Positions 49,432 through 58,314 of a stretch of DNA of 64,000 nt are shown piece after piece (the stretch's first letter is position 1; the number at the start of each line of letters is the position of its first letter). The stretch is from AC-50 sp035640455 (GTDB lineage Bacteria; Actinomycetota; Thermoleophilia; Gaiellales; Gaiellaceae): the NCBI GenBank assembly GCA_035640455.1, contig DASQWB010000034.1, positions 41,355-105,354 on the forward strand, in the 5' to 3' direction. Below the pieces are notes generated by a model. That model saw only the letters and a list, made by a program, of their open reading frames with translations, was not told where the DNA came from and made no database searches. The translations under genes and the position numbers were made by a program.

Positions 49432-50819
49432 GGCTCTTCTCCACGCGCGCCGCCCTCGTCGCCGCCGCGACGGCCTACGCCGCCGGCTTCGGCACTCGCG
49501 CCGTCCTTCGCAACCACGCGTTCGAGACTGGGCGCTTCGACCTCGGGAACATGGTGCAGGCGGTGTGGTCGACGGCGCACGGCCACCCGCTGCGGGTGAC
49601 CGACCTCCACGGGAAGCAGGTCTCGCGGCTCGCGGCCCACGTCGATCCGATCCTCGTCCTCTTTGCGCCGCTCTGGCAGATCTGGCCGAGCCCGGACATG
49701 CTCCTCGTCGTCCAGGCCGTCGTGGTCGCGGCCGGCGCCTTCCCCGTCTTCGCCCTTGCCCGCAAGCACCTCGGCTCGGAGCGCGCCGCGCTCGGCTTTG
49801 CGCTCGTCTACCTCCTCCTGCCGGCCGTCCAGTGGCTGACGCTGAACGAGTTCCACCCGGTGGCGCTCGCCTGCCCACTCCTCCTCTTCGCCTTCCGCTA
49901 CCTCGACGACGACCGCCTCGGGCCGTTCGCCGTCTTCGCGCCGCTCGCGGCGGCGGCGAAGGAGGAGGTCGCGCTCGTCGTGGCGGGGTTCGGCGTCTGG
50001 TACGCGATCGCGCGCCGCCGGCAGGAGGTCGGCGCAGCCCTCGTCGCCGCCGGAGCGGCCTGGTTCGCGTTCGCCGTCGGCGTCGTCGTCCCGCACTTCA
50101 ACCACGGCTCGACCTCGAGCTTCTACTCGCGCTACCGCGACGTCGGCGGCTCGCCCGGCGGGGTACTGCGCACGGCGGTGACACATCCCGGACGCCTGCT
50201 CGGCAAGGCCTTCGACGAGCGCGGCCTGCGCTACCTCGCCGACCTTGCCATTCCCCTCGCCGGGCTCTTCCTCCTCGCGCCGCTCGTGCTCGTGGCCGCG
50301 CTGCCGGAGCTCGCCCTCAACCTGCTCTCGGAGACGAAGACCCAGAAGTCGATCCACTTCCACTACACCGCCGGGTTGATCCCGCCGCTCATGGCCGCGA
50401 GCGTGCTCGGCGCGGCCCGGCTCGCACGGGGCAGCCGCCGGCGCGCCGTCGGGGTCTCGGTGCTCGCCGTCGCGGTCGTTCTCGCCGCGAACGTCTGGCT
50501 AGGCGCCCTGTTCGAGGGCTACGTCTCGGTCTCGCGGCACGACCGCATCGCGGCGCGCGCCCTCCACGTCATTCCTCCGAACGCCGTCGTCAGCGCGACG
50601 AACACGCTCGGCGCGCACCTGTCCGCCCGCCGCCGGATCCTCAGCTTCCCGCTGCGCGCGGACGCCCGCTGGATCGCCGTCGACGAGACGCGCCTGAGCT
50701 ACGGCGACCGGAGCAGCGGCGGCCGGCGCGCGAAGGCCGCGCTCGCGCGGCTACGGCAGGATCGCGCCTGGCGCGTCGTCTTCGCGCGAGACGGCGTGCT
50801 GATCTTCCGCCGGGTCTAG
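49428..50819 (+). CDS. DUF2079 polytopic membrane protein
   Basis: The 463-residue protein has about eight to nine transmembrane helices and the DUF2079 features: the early FETGRFDLGNMVQAVW, GHPLRVTD, HVDPILVLFAPLW, LNEFHPVA and KEEVALVVAGFG, ending in a soluble domain. Members resemble GT-C-type membrane glycosyltransferases, and the operon context with GT2 and GT4 supports this. GTG 49428 overlaps the GT4 stop. Its 3' end overlaps the convergent PBP gene by 69 nt. Confidence 0.85.
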   Translation: MRLFSTRAALVAAATAYAAGFGTRAVLRNHAFETGRFDLGNMVQAVWSTAHGHPLRVTDLHGKQVSRLAAHVDPILVLFAPLWQIWPSPDMLLVVQAVVVAAGAFPVFALARKHLGSERAALGFALVYLLLPAVQWLTLNEFHPVALACPLLLFAFRYLDDDRLGPFAVFAPLAAAAKEEVALVVAGFGVWYAIARRRQEVGAALVAAGAAWFAFAVGVVVPHFNHGSTSSFYSRYRDVGGSPGGVLRTAVTHPGRLLGKAFDERGLRYLADLAIPLAGLFLLAPLVLVAALPELALNLLSETKTQKSIHFHYTAGLIPPLMAASVLGAARLARGSRRRAVGVSVLAVAVVLAANVWLGALFEGYVSVSRHDRIAARALHVIPPNAVVSATNTLGAHLSARRRILSFPLRADARWIAVDETRLSYGDRSSGGRRAKAALARLRQDRAWRVVFARDGVLIFRRV

Positions 50820-52913
50820 GGTGGGGCCGTGGCCAGCGGAGGTCGTCGCGACGGTCGAGGTGGTGGGCGCAGAAGGCGGCGCAGGAGGCGACGGCGGCGC
50901 CGGCTTGATCGCGTACTGACCGCGGGTGAACGGCTTCCAGACCGGGAGCTGCTTCGGCTCCCGGAAGTCGAGGGCGCGCGAGGAGCCGATCGCGCTCTCC
51001 ATGAAGAACTTCCAGATCGTCGCCGGGAAGATGCCGCCGGCGACGGCGATCCCGTGGACGTGCTCCATCGGGATCTCGGCGCGCGGGTAGCCGACCCAGA
51101 CCGTCGTCTCGAGGTTCGGCGTGTAGCCGCAGAACCAGGCGTCGGCGTGGTTGTCGGTCGTGCCGGTCTTGCCCGCCGCCGACCGGCCGAAGTAGGCGCC
51201 GGTTCCGGTGCCGTGGAGGACGTTGTCCTCGAGGATCTTCGTCACCTCGTAGGCGACGCCGTCGGGGATGACACGCGTGCGGTGCGGCCGGCCCCAGCCG
51301 CTCGATGTGTCCTTCTTGCCGCTCGCGAAGACGACCTTGCGGATCGCCATCGGCTCGGAGTAGACGCCCTGTGCGGCGAGAGTCGCGTAAGCGGAGGCGA
51401 GCTCGAGCGGCGAGACCGCGATCGCGCCGAGGCCCATCGACGGCACGAAGGCGCCGTGGACGCTGAGGTCGGTCGTGATGCCGAGCCGGTGCGCCGTCTG
51501 CGCCACGTTGTCGGGCCCCACGTCGAGCGTGAGCTGGGCGTAGACCGTGTTGTCGGAACGGAGGGTGGCGTTCCGGATCGTCGTCGCGCCGAGGTAGGTG
51601 CGGTCGTAGGTGGCGACGTTCCAGGCCGGCGTGAACGGGTCGGGCTGGTAGTGGAACGGCGCCGAGACGTAGGTCGTCGTGTCGGGGTCGATCCCGTCGA
51701 GGATCGCCGTCGTGAGGACGAAGGTCTTGAACGTCGAGCCCGCTTGGCGGCGCGCCTGCGCGACGAGGTTGAACTGGCTGCCGCTCCGTCCGGGGGTCAC
51801 CGAGGTCATCGCGCGGATCGCGCCGGTGCGCGGGTCGATCGCGACGAGCGCGGCCGCGGGATCGCCCCGCCGGTCGAGGGTCTTCCGGATCGAGGCGAGC
51901 GCGGCGCGCTGGAAGCGCCGGTCGATCGTCGTGTAGACCCGTAGTCCGCCCGAGCGGACCGCCTGCGCGCCGTACTCGGCGATCAGCCGGTCGCGGACGA
52001 AGCTGAAGAAGTACGGCTCGCGGATCCGCGTGTAGAGCCGGCCCGGACGGAGGCCAAGGGATCTCGAGCTCACCGCCCGACGGAACTGCGCCGCCGAGAT
52101 GTCATGGTTCGCGAGTATCGCCCGCAGCACCTCGTTCCGCCGCGCGAGCGCCGCTACGGGCGCGTGGAAGGGATCGAACTCCGAGGGCGCCTGTGGCAGC
52201 CCCGCGAGGAGCGCGCTCTGGCGCAGCGTCAGCCCGCGCGCGTGGCGCGAGAAGTAGGTCTGCGCCGCCGCCTCGATTCCGTAGGCGTGGTTGCCGTAGT
52301 AGACCTGGTTCATGTACGCCTGCAGGATCCGGTCCTTCGACCACGCCTGGCTGAGCTTCACGGCGAGACAGGCCTCGACGAGCTTGCGCCGCAGCGTCCG
52401 CTCCTTGCCGATGTAGAGGTTCCGGACGAGCTGCTGCGTGATCGTCGAGCCGCCCTGGACGATCCGCCGGGCGCGTAGGTCCGCCACGACGGCGCGCAGG
52501 ATCCCCTCGGGATCGATCCCGCCGTGCTCGTAGAAGCGCCGGTCCTCGATCGCCACCGTCGCCTTCGGGACCCACGGGCTCACGTGCGCGAGCCGGACGG
52601 GCTCGCGGTTCCGCTCGGCCGGTATCGCGCCGAGCAGCGAGCCGTCGGAGGCGTAGACGAACGAGTTCTGGCCGATCGCGACCGGCCGCAGTGAGGACAG
52701 GTTGCAGCCCGCGGTGATCGCGGCGACGCCGCCGAAGCCGCCGATCGCGAGCAGGAGCGCCAGGCCGAGCGCGAGGCCGACGAAGGTCAGGACGAGCCGG
52801 CGGCGGCGGGCGCGCACGCGCTGGCGGCGGCGCTTGCGGCTGCGGATCCCGATGGGCAGGTGGTGGTCGCGCCCGGGGTCGCGCGCGCTCCGCCGGCGGA
52901 CGGGCGGGCTCAC
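50751..52913 (-). CDS. Class A penicillin-binding protein (PBP1A-like)
   Basis: The 720-residue bifunctional enzyme polymerises and crosslinks peptidoglycan. After a basic N-terminus (about 1-35) and a transmembrane helix comes the GT51 domain (EDRRFYEHGG with catalytic Glu, GGSTITQQLVRNLY) and then the transpeptidase domain (AGSTFKTF with the active Ser, SDN, and KTGTT). A Pro/Ser/Thr tail ends the protein. GTG 52913 overlaps the mscS stop by 4 nt. The 3' end overlaps the DUF2079 gene on the other strand by 69 nt. Confidence 0.9.
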   Translation of the reverse strand: MSPPVRRRSARDPGRDHHLPIGIRSRKRRRQRVRARRRRLVLTFVGLALGLALLLAIGGFGGVAAITAGCNLSSLRPVAIGQNSFVYASDGSLLGAIPAERNREPVRLAHVSPWVPKATVAIEDRRFYEHGGIDPEGILRAVVADLRARRIVQGGSTITQQLVRNLYIGKERTLRRKLVEACLAVKLSQAWSKDRILQAYMNQVYYGNHAYGIEAAAQTYFSRHARGLTLRQSALLAGLPQAPSEFDPFHAPVAALARRNEVLRAILANHDISAAQFRRAVSSRSLGLRPGRLYTRIREPYFFSFVRDRLIAEYGAQAVRSGGLRVYTTIDRRFQRAALASIRKTLDRRGDPAAALVAIDPRTGAIRAMTSVTPGRSGSQFNLVAQARRQAGSTFKTFVLTTAILDGIDPDTTTYVSAPFHYQPDPFTPAWNVATYDRTYLGATTIRNATLRSDNTVYAQLTLDVGPDNVAQTAHRLGITTDLSVHGAFVPSMGLGAIAVSPLELASAYATLAAQGVYSEPMAIRKVVFASGKKDTSSGWGRPHRTRVIPDGVAYEVTKILEDNVLHGTGTGAYFGRSAAGKTGTTDNHADAWFCGYTPNLETTVWVGYPRAEIPMEHVHGIAVAGGIFPATIWKFFMESAIGSSRALDFREPKQLPVWKPFTRGQYAIKPAPPSPPAPPSAPTTSTVATTSAGHGPTLDPAEDQHAVSREDDAPGAILP

Positions 52914-53629
52914 GCGTACACCCCCGCGGCCCGGAGGCGCTCGTGCGCGCGTAGGCGCAGGTCGCTCGCGACGCGGTCGGCGCTTGTCGCGTCCGGCGTC
53001 CAGGTGCGGAGGGTGACCGTCGCATTGCCGTCGAGCCCGGTGATGAGCACCTCGGCGTCCGGCGGCGCCGTCTCCCGCAGGACCTCGACGATGCGGCCGA
53101 GATCCCGGTCGAGCGGCACCTGGAGCGAAATCTCGGCGAGCGCGTGCCGGGCGCGGATGGTGGCGTTCCGGATCGTGTCCGAGGCGAGCTTCTCGTTCGG
53201 GATCACGAGCCGAGTGTCGTCGTCGACGCGGATGAACGTGTACGTGAGCCCGATCTCCTCGACCACGCCCGCCTGCCCGCCCACCTCGACGCGGTCGCCG
53301 AGCCGCAGCGGCTGCGTGAACGCGATCAGCAATCCCGCGACGAAGTTCCCGATCGTGCGCTGCGAGGCGAAGCCGATCACGATCCCGACGACGGCCGAGG
53401 ACGCGAGTAGGCCTCCGGCGACCGCGCGCACCTGCGGGATCACGAGCAGCGCCGAGAGGACGCCGACGGCGACGACGGCTGTGGCGACGCTGCGGCGGAG
53501 CACGCGGTAGCGCGTCCGTGTTTCCGGCGCGAGCTCGCGGCGCGCGATCCGGCGGTCGATGATGCGCGCGACGACGACCGTGACGAGCAGGACGGCACCG
53601 ATGACGACCAGGCGGTGCCAGAGCGGCAT
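52910..53629 (-). CDS. MscS-family mechanosensitive ion channel
   Basis: The 239-residue protein has three transmembrane helices; the third includes the GGLLASSAVVGIVIGFASQ pore-like segment, followed by the beta domain with GDRVEVGGQAGVVEEIGLTYTFIRVDD and VIPNEKLAS. This is a minimal MscS that would release solutes at osmotic downshift. It lies between the DUF2203 gene and the penicillin-binding protein on the same strand. ATG 53629 is the start. Confidence 0.9.
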   Translation of the reverse strand: MPLWHRLVVIGAVLLVTVVVARIIDRRIARRELAPETRTRYRVLRRSVATAVVAVGVLSALLVIPQVRAVAGGLLASSAVVGIVIGFASQRTIGNFVAGLLIAFTQPLRLGDRVEVGGQAGVVEEIGLTYTFIRVDDDTRLVIPNEKLASDTIRNATIRARHALAEISLQVPLDRDLGRIVEVLRETAPPDAEVLITGLDGNATVTLRTWTPDATSADRVASDLRLRAHERLRAAGVYA

Positions 53630-53662
53630 GCGCCACCGGTTCGACGTGCGGCCCTCGGCTCC

Positions 53663-54070
53663 TCAGTCCAGCGGCAGCGGCCGACGCCCTGCGTAGCCGT
53701 CTTCGAGGCCGTGCCAGTACGCGACCTCTTCCTCGCCGAGCTGCCAGCAGAGGAGGAGCTCGCGGCCGCGATGGAGGCACGGGAAGTCGACGAGCCCGCG
53801 GTCGAGATCCTTTACGAGCACGCCAAGGCCTTGGAGCTCGTCCACTGCGGCCATGAGCTCGCGGGAGGCGCGCTCGACCTCCGCCGCCGCCTGCGACACA
53901 TCCGAGGGCGCCAGTCCCCCGCCGTTCGACGCGATGCGCGTGACGAGCTCCGCCTGCTGCCGCTGCGCGCTCAGGAGCGCCGCGCGCATCTCGACCATCC
54001 GCTCGGCGAGCGGGCGCACGACCTCGAGCGCATCGTTCGCCTCCTCCGGCGTGAAAAAGCGCTCGGGCAC
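53663..54070 (-). CDS. DUF2203 family protein
   Basis: The 135-residue protein has the family pattern: FTPEEANDALEVVRPLAERM at the N-terminus, a long helical hairpin in the middle (coiled coil), and VKDLDRGLVDFPCLHRGRE, LLCWQLGEEEVAYWHGLEDG and AGRRPL at the C-terminus. The function is unknown. GTG 54070 is the start. It diverges from the PIG-V-type gene with 19 bp between the starts. Confidence 0.88.
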   Translation of the reverse strand: MPERFFTPEEANDALEVVRPLAERMVEMRAALLSAQRQQAELVTRIASNGGGLAPSDVSQAAAEVERASRELMAAVDELQGLGVLVKDLDRGLVDFPCLHRGRELLLCWQLGEEEVAYWHGLEDGYAGRRPLPLD

Positions 54071-54089
54071 GCCAGTATGATCCCCCGCC

Positions 54090-55337
54090 GTGGGCGTCGG
54101 TCAACGGGTGCTTCCTCGCCGGCGCCTCGATTCCGGCGAGCTACCGCGCGAGAAGGCCGCGAATCCGGTCCCGGAGATCTTCGTGTGGTCGCGCGTCGCG
54201 ATCTGGGCGGCCGCGCTCTTCGCCTGGCTGACGTTCGAGCCGAACCACCACCCGCGGGTGCCGCGCTGGGACGCGCCCTGGCTCCACGACTCCGGCTGGG
54301 TCGTCGACGTCTGGGCGCGCTGGGACAGCAAGTGGCTGATCGGGATCGCCGAGCACGGCTACACCTCGGCGCGCGAGTACGCCTTCTTCCCGCTCTACCC
54401 AGGAGTGGTCGGAGCCTTCGGCCGCGTCTTCTTCGGCCACTACGTGATCGCCGGCGTGCTCGTCTCCCTCGCCGCCGCGTTCGGGTCGTTCCTCCTGCTC
54501 CAGCGCATCGCCGACGAGCGGCTCGGCCTCGCCGGCAGCCGCCGCGCGGTCCTCTACCTGGCGCTCTTCCCGATGAGCCTCTTCCTGCAGGCGGTCTACA
54601 CGGAGTCGCTCTTCCTGCTGCTGACGCTCGCAGCGTTCCTGCTCGCCGAACGCGCCCGCTTCCCCGAGGCCGGCGTTGCAGCCGGGCTCGCCCTCCTTAC
54701 GCGCGCGGTGGGCATCGCGCTCCTGCCGGCGCTCGCGCTGATTGCCTGGCGCTCGCCCAACCGGCTCCGCGCCTTCCGCGGGCTCGCCGCGGCGCCGCTC
54801 CTTTTCAGCGTGTATCCGCTCTACCTCTGGCTCGAACTCGACGACCCATTCGCGTTCCTCCACGCCGAGCTCGACCCCAGCTGGACGCGTGACACATCGT
54901 GGCTCGGCCCGATCGCCGGGATCCGCGACGGCCTCCGCGCCGGCTGGGCGGGCGTCCTCCAACTCGCGTCGGGCTCGAACGACCATCGCTACTGGACCTA
55001 CGTGCACGACACGCCGCCCCTGCGTGTCGCCGCGATCAACCTCGAGCAGCTCGCCTTCCTCGTGCTCTTCGTCGCCCTGACCGTCGTCGTCTGGCGCCGC
55101 TTCGGCGCCCCCTACGGCCTCTACTGCGCGCTCAGCCTCGCGATCCCGCTGAGCATGCCGGCGCAGCGCTGGCCGCTCGTCTCGATCCCGCGCTTCGGGC
55201 TCGTCCTCTTCCCCTTCTTCCTCGCGCTCGCCGCCCTCGGCGGCCGGCCGCGCGTCCACACGGCGATCGTCGGCGTGAGCGCGATCATGCTCGGCGTCGC
55301 CGTCGTCCAATGGGCGCTGTGGCAATGGGTCGCCTGA
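54090..55337 (+). CDS. PIG-V-like mannosyltransferase family membrane protein
   Basis: The 415-residue polytopic protein has about nine transmembrane helices and PIG-V/GT-C features: RWDSKWLIGIAEHGY (Asp and the RWDs motif), the FFPLYPGVV segment, and QAVYTESLF. Such proteins move mannose from a polyprenyl-phosphate donor outside the membrane. GTG 54090 is the start. It opens a plus-strand run of five genes with short gaps or overlaps. Confidence 0.82.
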   Translation: MGVGQRVLPRRRLDSGELPREKAANPVPEIFVWSRVAIWAAALFAWLTFEPNHHPRVPRWDAPWLHDSGWVVDVWARWDSKWLIGIAEHGYTSAREYAFFPLYPGVVGAFGRVFFGHYVIAGVLVSLAAAFGSFLLLQRIADERLGLAGSRRAVLYLALFPMSLFLQAVYTESLFLLLTLAAFLLAERARFPEAGVAAGLALLTRAVGIALLPALALIAWRSPNRLRAFRGLAAAPLLFSVYPLYLWLELDDPFAFLHAELDPSWTRDTSWLGPIAGIRDGLRAGWAGVLQLASGSNDHRYWTYVHDTPPLRVAAINLEQLAFLVLFVALTVVVWRRFGAPYGLYCALSLAIPLSMPAQRWPLVSIPRFGLVLFPFFLALAALGGRPRVHTAIVGVSAIMLGVAVVQWALWQWVA

Positions 55338-55966
55338 CGGCGGCCGACCTCGACGCCGTCACGATCGATGCGTTCGGCACGCTCGTCGGGCTGCGCGACC
55401 CCGTCGACGCGTTACAGCAGGCACTGCTCGCTCGCGGCGTGCGCCGGACACGAGAGGAGATCGCCGCCGCCTTCGCCGAGGAGGGCCGCTACTACCGCGA
55501 CCGCTCCTACGAGGGCGCCGACGAGGCGAGCCTCGCCCTCCTGCGCCGCGACTGCGCCGCGGTCTTCCTCGCTGCGCTCGGCGCCGAGCTCGACCCGGCC
55601 GAGTTCGCGCCAGCCTACGTCGCCTCGCTCGAGTTCGAGCCGATCCGTGGCGCACCCGCTGCTGTCGCGGAGCTCCAGCGGCCCGGCCTCCGGCTCGCGG
55701 TGGTCTCGAACTGGGACGTCGCGCTCCCCGAGCACCTCGAGGAGCTCGGACTCGCCGGCCACTTCACCACCGTCGTCACCTCGGCCGAGGCGGGAGCGCC
55801 GAAGCCCGACCCGCGCATCTTCGAGCTGGCGCTCGAGCGCCTAGGGGTGTCGCCCAGCCGCGCCCTGCACGTCGGCGACTCCGACGCGGACGAGGTCGGG
55901 GCCCGAGCCGCAGGCATGTCCTTCGCACCGGCGCCGCTCGCCGACCTCCCGACAAGACTCGCGTGA
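55325..55966 (+). CDS. HAD superfamily hydrolase
   Basis: The 213-residue phosphatase-like protein has motif I IDAFGTLVGL (nucleophile Asp), a helical cap, motif II VVSNWD, motif III Lys in GAPKPDPRIF and motif IV HVGDSDADEVGA. It belongs to the haloacid dehalogenase/phosphoglycolate phosphatase-like group. ATG 55325 overlaps the PIG-V-type gene by 13 nt, and the CPBP gene overlaps its stop by 4 nt. Confidence 0.87.
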   Translation: MGRLTAADLDAVTIDAFGTLVGLRDPVDALQQALLARGVRRTREEIAAAFAEEGRYYRDRSYEGADEASLALLRRDCAAVFLAALGAELDPAEFAPAYVASLEFEPIRGAPAAVAELQRPGLRLAVVSNWDVALPEHLEELGLAGHFTTVVTSAEAGAPKPDPRIFELALERLGVSPSRALHVGDSDADEVGARAAGMSFAPAPLADLPTRLA

Positions 55967-56652
55967 GCGAGCGGTCCGGCGGCCGGCTCACCGGATGGGC
56001 CACGGTGGTCGGAATCCTTGCCGCACTCGGCTACGCCAGCCGCTTCAGCGACCAGAAGACCCCGAAGGACGTGCTGTACCACTGGGACACCTTCGTCGGC
56101 GGGCTGATCCAGTTCCTCCTCCTCCTCGGCCTCATGCTGGCCGTGGCCTGGGGCCTGCCGAAGCGGGAGACGTTCGCGCTCCGGTGGCCGCGCTCGTGGC
56201 GGCAGGCCTTCGGGATCATGCTCGCCGTCGCCGTCGTCGTCGTCGGCGTCTCGGCCATCCTCGAACCGGTCCTCCACCCGGACAAGGAGCAGGGGCTTGC
56301 GCCCACCCGCTGGGAACCCGCGCATGCGGGTGCCTTCTTCGCGAACTTCGCCGTGGTCGCGCTGCTCGCGCCGGTGGTCGAGGAGCTCACGTTTCGCGGA
56401 CTCGGCTTCACGCTCCTCGAGCGATTCGGTCGCCCGGCGGCGATCGTGCTCGTCAGCCTCGCGTTCGGCCTCGCCCACGGGCTCGTGGAGGGACTGCCGC
56501 TCCTCTTCCTGTTCGGGGCGGGCCTCGCGTACCTGCGCAGCCGGACCCGGAGCGTCTACCCCGGAATGGTCGTGCACGTGCTCTACAACGGGCTCGTACT
56601 GCTCATCGCGGTCAAGTTCTTCCACACCGGGGCATTGCGGATTCCGTTCTGA
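55963..56652 (+). CDS. CPBP family intramembrane metalloprotease
   Basis: The 229-residue membrane protein has about six helices and the Abi/CPBP motifs: EELTFRG (motif 1, catalytic Glu pair), LAFGLAHG (motif 2 with His) and MVVHVLYNG (motif 3). It would cleave substrates inside the membrane. GTG 55963 overlaps the HAD gene by 4 nt. The L,D-transpeptidase gene starts 20 nt downstream. Confidence 0.88.
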   Translation: MSERSGGRLTGWATVVGILAALGYASRFSDQKTPKDVLYHWDTFVGGLIQFLLLLGLMLAVAWGLPKRETFALRWPRSWRQAFGIMLAVAVVVVGVSAILEPVLHPDKEQGLAPTRWEPAHAGAFFANFAVVALLAPVVEELTFRGLGFTLLERFGRPAAIVLVSLAFGLAHGLVEGLPLLFLFGAGLAYLRSRTRSVYPGMVVHVLYNGLVLLIAVKFFHTGALRIPF

Positions 56653-56672
56653 GCAGGAACAATGCGCGGCCC

Positions 56673-58031
56673 GTGCGTCGTGCGGCCCTCCTGCTCGCGC
56701 TGCCGGCCGCCCTCACGGCGGCGAGCGCCTCGGCACGCGAGCAGGCGACATGCGCGCAGGCGAGCACGGCGAAGGGCCCGGCGCCGCTCGCGGTCACGTT
56801 CACCGCCTCGTGCACGGCGGCCGCCTATCACTGGAGCTTCGGGGACGGAACCGCGGCCGACGGACCGAGTGTCGGGCACACCTTCGGCGCGGGCCGCTTC
56901 ACCGTTACGCTGACCGTGACGCAGGCGGACGGCTCGGCGGCGAGCGAGCGGCTGCGTATCGACTCGCTCGGGCTCACGCTCTCGGCTCGCCGAAGCGGCC
57001 GGTACGGGCGGCCGATCCTCCTCCGCGGGCGGCTCGTCCCCGCCGAGCGCGGCCGTATTCGCCTCTATCGCGCCGGGCGCCTCGTCGGCTCGGCGCCGCT
57101 CAAGCGCGGCGGCGCGTTCCGGCTGCGCCCGCGACTCGTCAGCCCCGGCCCGTGGCAGGCACGCTTCCAGGGCGCCGCTTCGCCGCCGGTCTCGGTGCTC
57201 GTCCGGCCGCGGCTCGTCGCGCGATTCGAGGGCTCGGGCGCGATCGGCTCGCCGCTCGCCGTCGTCGCGCGGCTCGTGCCGGCCGCCGCCGGCCAGGTGA
57301 CGGTGCGGATCTGGAAGAACGGCACGCTCCGCGTCTCGCGCACCTACGACCACGGCGCGAGGATCCGCCTCGACACGTCGCGAACGGCCGTGTACCGCGT
57401 GGCCGTGTCCTCAGTGCCGCGGCCCGGCTTCGGCCGTGCCGGCCGCTCGTTCGCCGCCCGCCTCTTCCTGCCGACCCTGCGGCCGGGCGCGAGCGGCGCG
57501 ACGGTGACGCGCCTCGTCTCGAGTCTCGCGTCCCTCCACTACGCCGTCCGCCGGACCTCGTCCTTCGGCTCCGAGCTCGTCGACAGCCTCTACGCCTTCC
57601 AGAAGGTGCAGGGCCTGGCGCGGACGGGGATCGCCGACGCCGCCACCTGGCGCGCCCTCGCAAACCCGCGCCTCGTCCGGCCGCGCTACTCCAGCCCTGG
57701 CGACCACCTCGAGATCGACAAGGGCCACCAGGTGCTCTACGTCGTCCGCGGCGGACAGGTCGCGCTGATCGTCCCCGTCTCGACGGCCGGCATCCCCGGC
57801 TACTTCACGCCCGCCGGCCGCTTCGCCATCTACCGCAAGGTCACGGGCTTCGACCCGAGCCCGCTCGGTACCCTCTTCGACCCGATGTACTTCACCGGCG
57901 GCTACGCGATCCACGGCAACCCGAGCGTCCCGCCCTACCCGGCGAGCCACGGCTGCGTCCGCGTGCCGATGTGGATCGCGCCCTACCTCTACTCGACGAA
58001 CCCGTACGGCGAGACCGTCTACGTCTACTAG
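56673..58031 (+). CDS. L,D-transpeptidase with PKD-like and peptidoglycan-binding domains
   Basis: The 452-residue exported protein has a signal peptide (about 1-22), a PKD-like domain (about 30-95, with YHWSFGDGT), one or two beta domains, a peptidoglycan-binding helix bundle (about 270-335, with LYAFQKVQGLARTGIADAAT) and a YkuD domain with HGNPSVPPYPASHGC, where Cys is the nucleophile. It forms 3-3 crosslinks in the wall. GTG 56673 gives the signal peptide directly. It follows the CPBP gene in the operon. Confidence 0.88.
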   Translation: MRRAALLLALPAALTAASASAREQATCAQASTAKGPAPLAVTFTASCTAAAYHWSFGDGTAADGPSVGHTFGAGRFTVTLTVTQADGSAASERLRIDSLGLTLSARRSGRYGRPILLRGRLVPAERGRIRLYRAGRLVGSAPLKRGGAFRLRPRLVSPGPWQARFQGAASPPVSVLVRPRLVARFEGSGAIGSPLAVVARLVPAAAGQVTVRIWKNGTLRVSRTYDHGARIRLDTSRTAVYRVAVSSVPRPGFGRAGRSFAARLFLPTLRPGASGATVTRLVSSLASLHYAVRRTSSFGSELVDSLYAFQKVQGLARTGIADAATWRALANPRLVRPRYSSPGDHLEIDKGHQVLYVVRGGQVALIVPVSTAGIPGYFTPAGRFAIYRKVTGFDPSPLGTLFDPMYFTGGYAIHGNPSVPPYPASHGCVRVPMWIAPYLYSTNPYGETVYVY

Positions 58032-58047
58032 CTCCGGTAGCGATCCC

Positions 58048-58314
58048 CTGATCCGGCAGCTCCGTGAGCAGATCTCGGACGCCGACCGCTCGCTCGTCGA
58101 GGCGATGAACGCGCGCCTGCGGCTCGTGGCGCGGCTGAAGCGCTACAAGGAGTCGCGCGGGCTCGAGTTCGTCGACCTCCAGCGCGAGGAGTGGATGCTC
58201 AACTACCTCCTGCGCGCGAACCGCGGGCCGCTCTCGGCCGACGGCCTGCGCGAGCTCTTCACGGAAGTCCTCGACCTGACGAAGCGCGAGGTCGCGCGCT
58301 CAGAAGAGGGCTAG
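58048..58314 (+). CDS. Chorismate mutase (AroQ type), apparent CTG start
   Basis: The 88-residue frame reads as the three-helix AroQ fold: helix 1 LIRQLREQISDADRSLVEAM, helix 2 with ARLKRYKE, and a final helix. It converts chorismate to prephenate. No ATG, GTG or TTG occurs in this frame between 57841 and 58105, and the ATG at 58105 would remove helix 1 with its active-site Arg. CTG 58048 is therefore the most likely start, 16 nt after the L,D-transpeptidase stop. The 3' end overlaps the nuclease gene by 4 nt. Confidence 0.75.
   Translation: MIRQLREQISDADRSLVEAMNARLRLVARLKRYKESRGLEFVDLQREEWMLNYLLRANRGPLSADGLRELFTEVLDLTKREVARSEEG

Noticed and set aside
52914..54104. A 397-codon N-terminal extension of the penicillin-binding protein frame
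   Set aside because: It lies antisense-in-frame across mscS and DUF2203, which are real genes on the same strand in another frame.
55325..55966. The HAD hydrolase as the missing trehalose-6-phosphatase
   Set aside because: It has a haloacid-dehalogenase-type cap and motifs, not OtsB features, and sits 17 kb from otsA in an envelope-gene operon.
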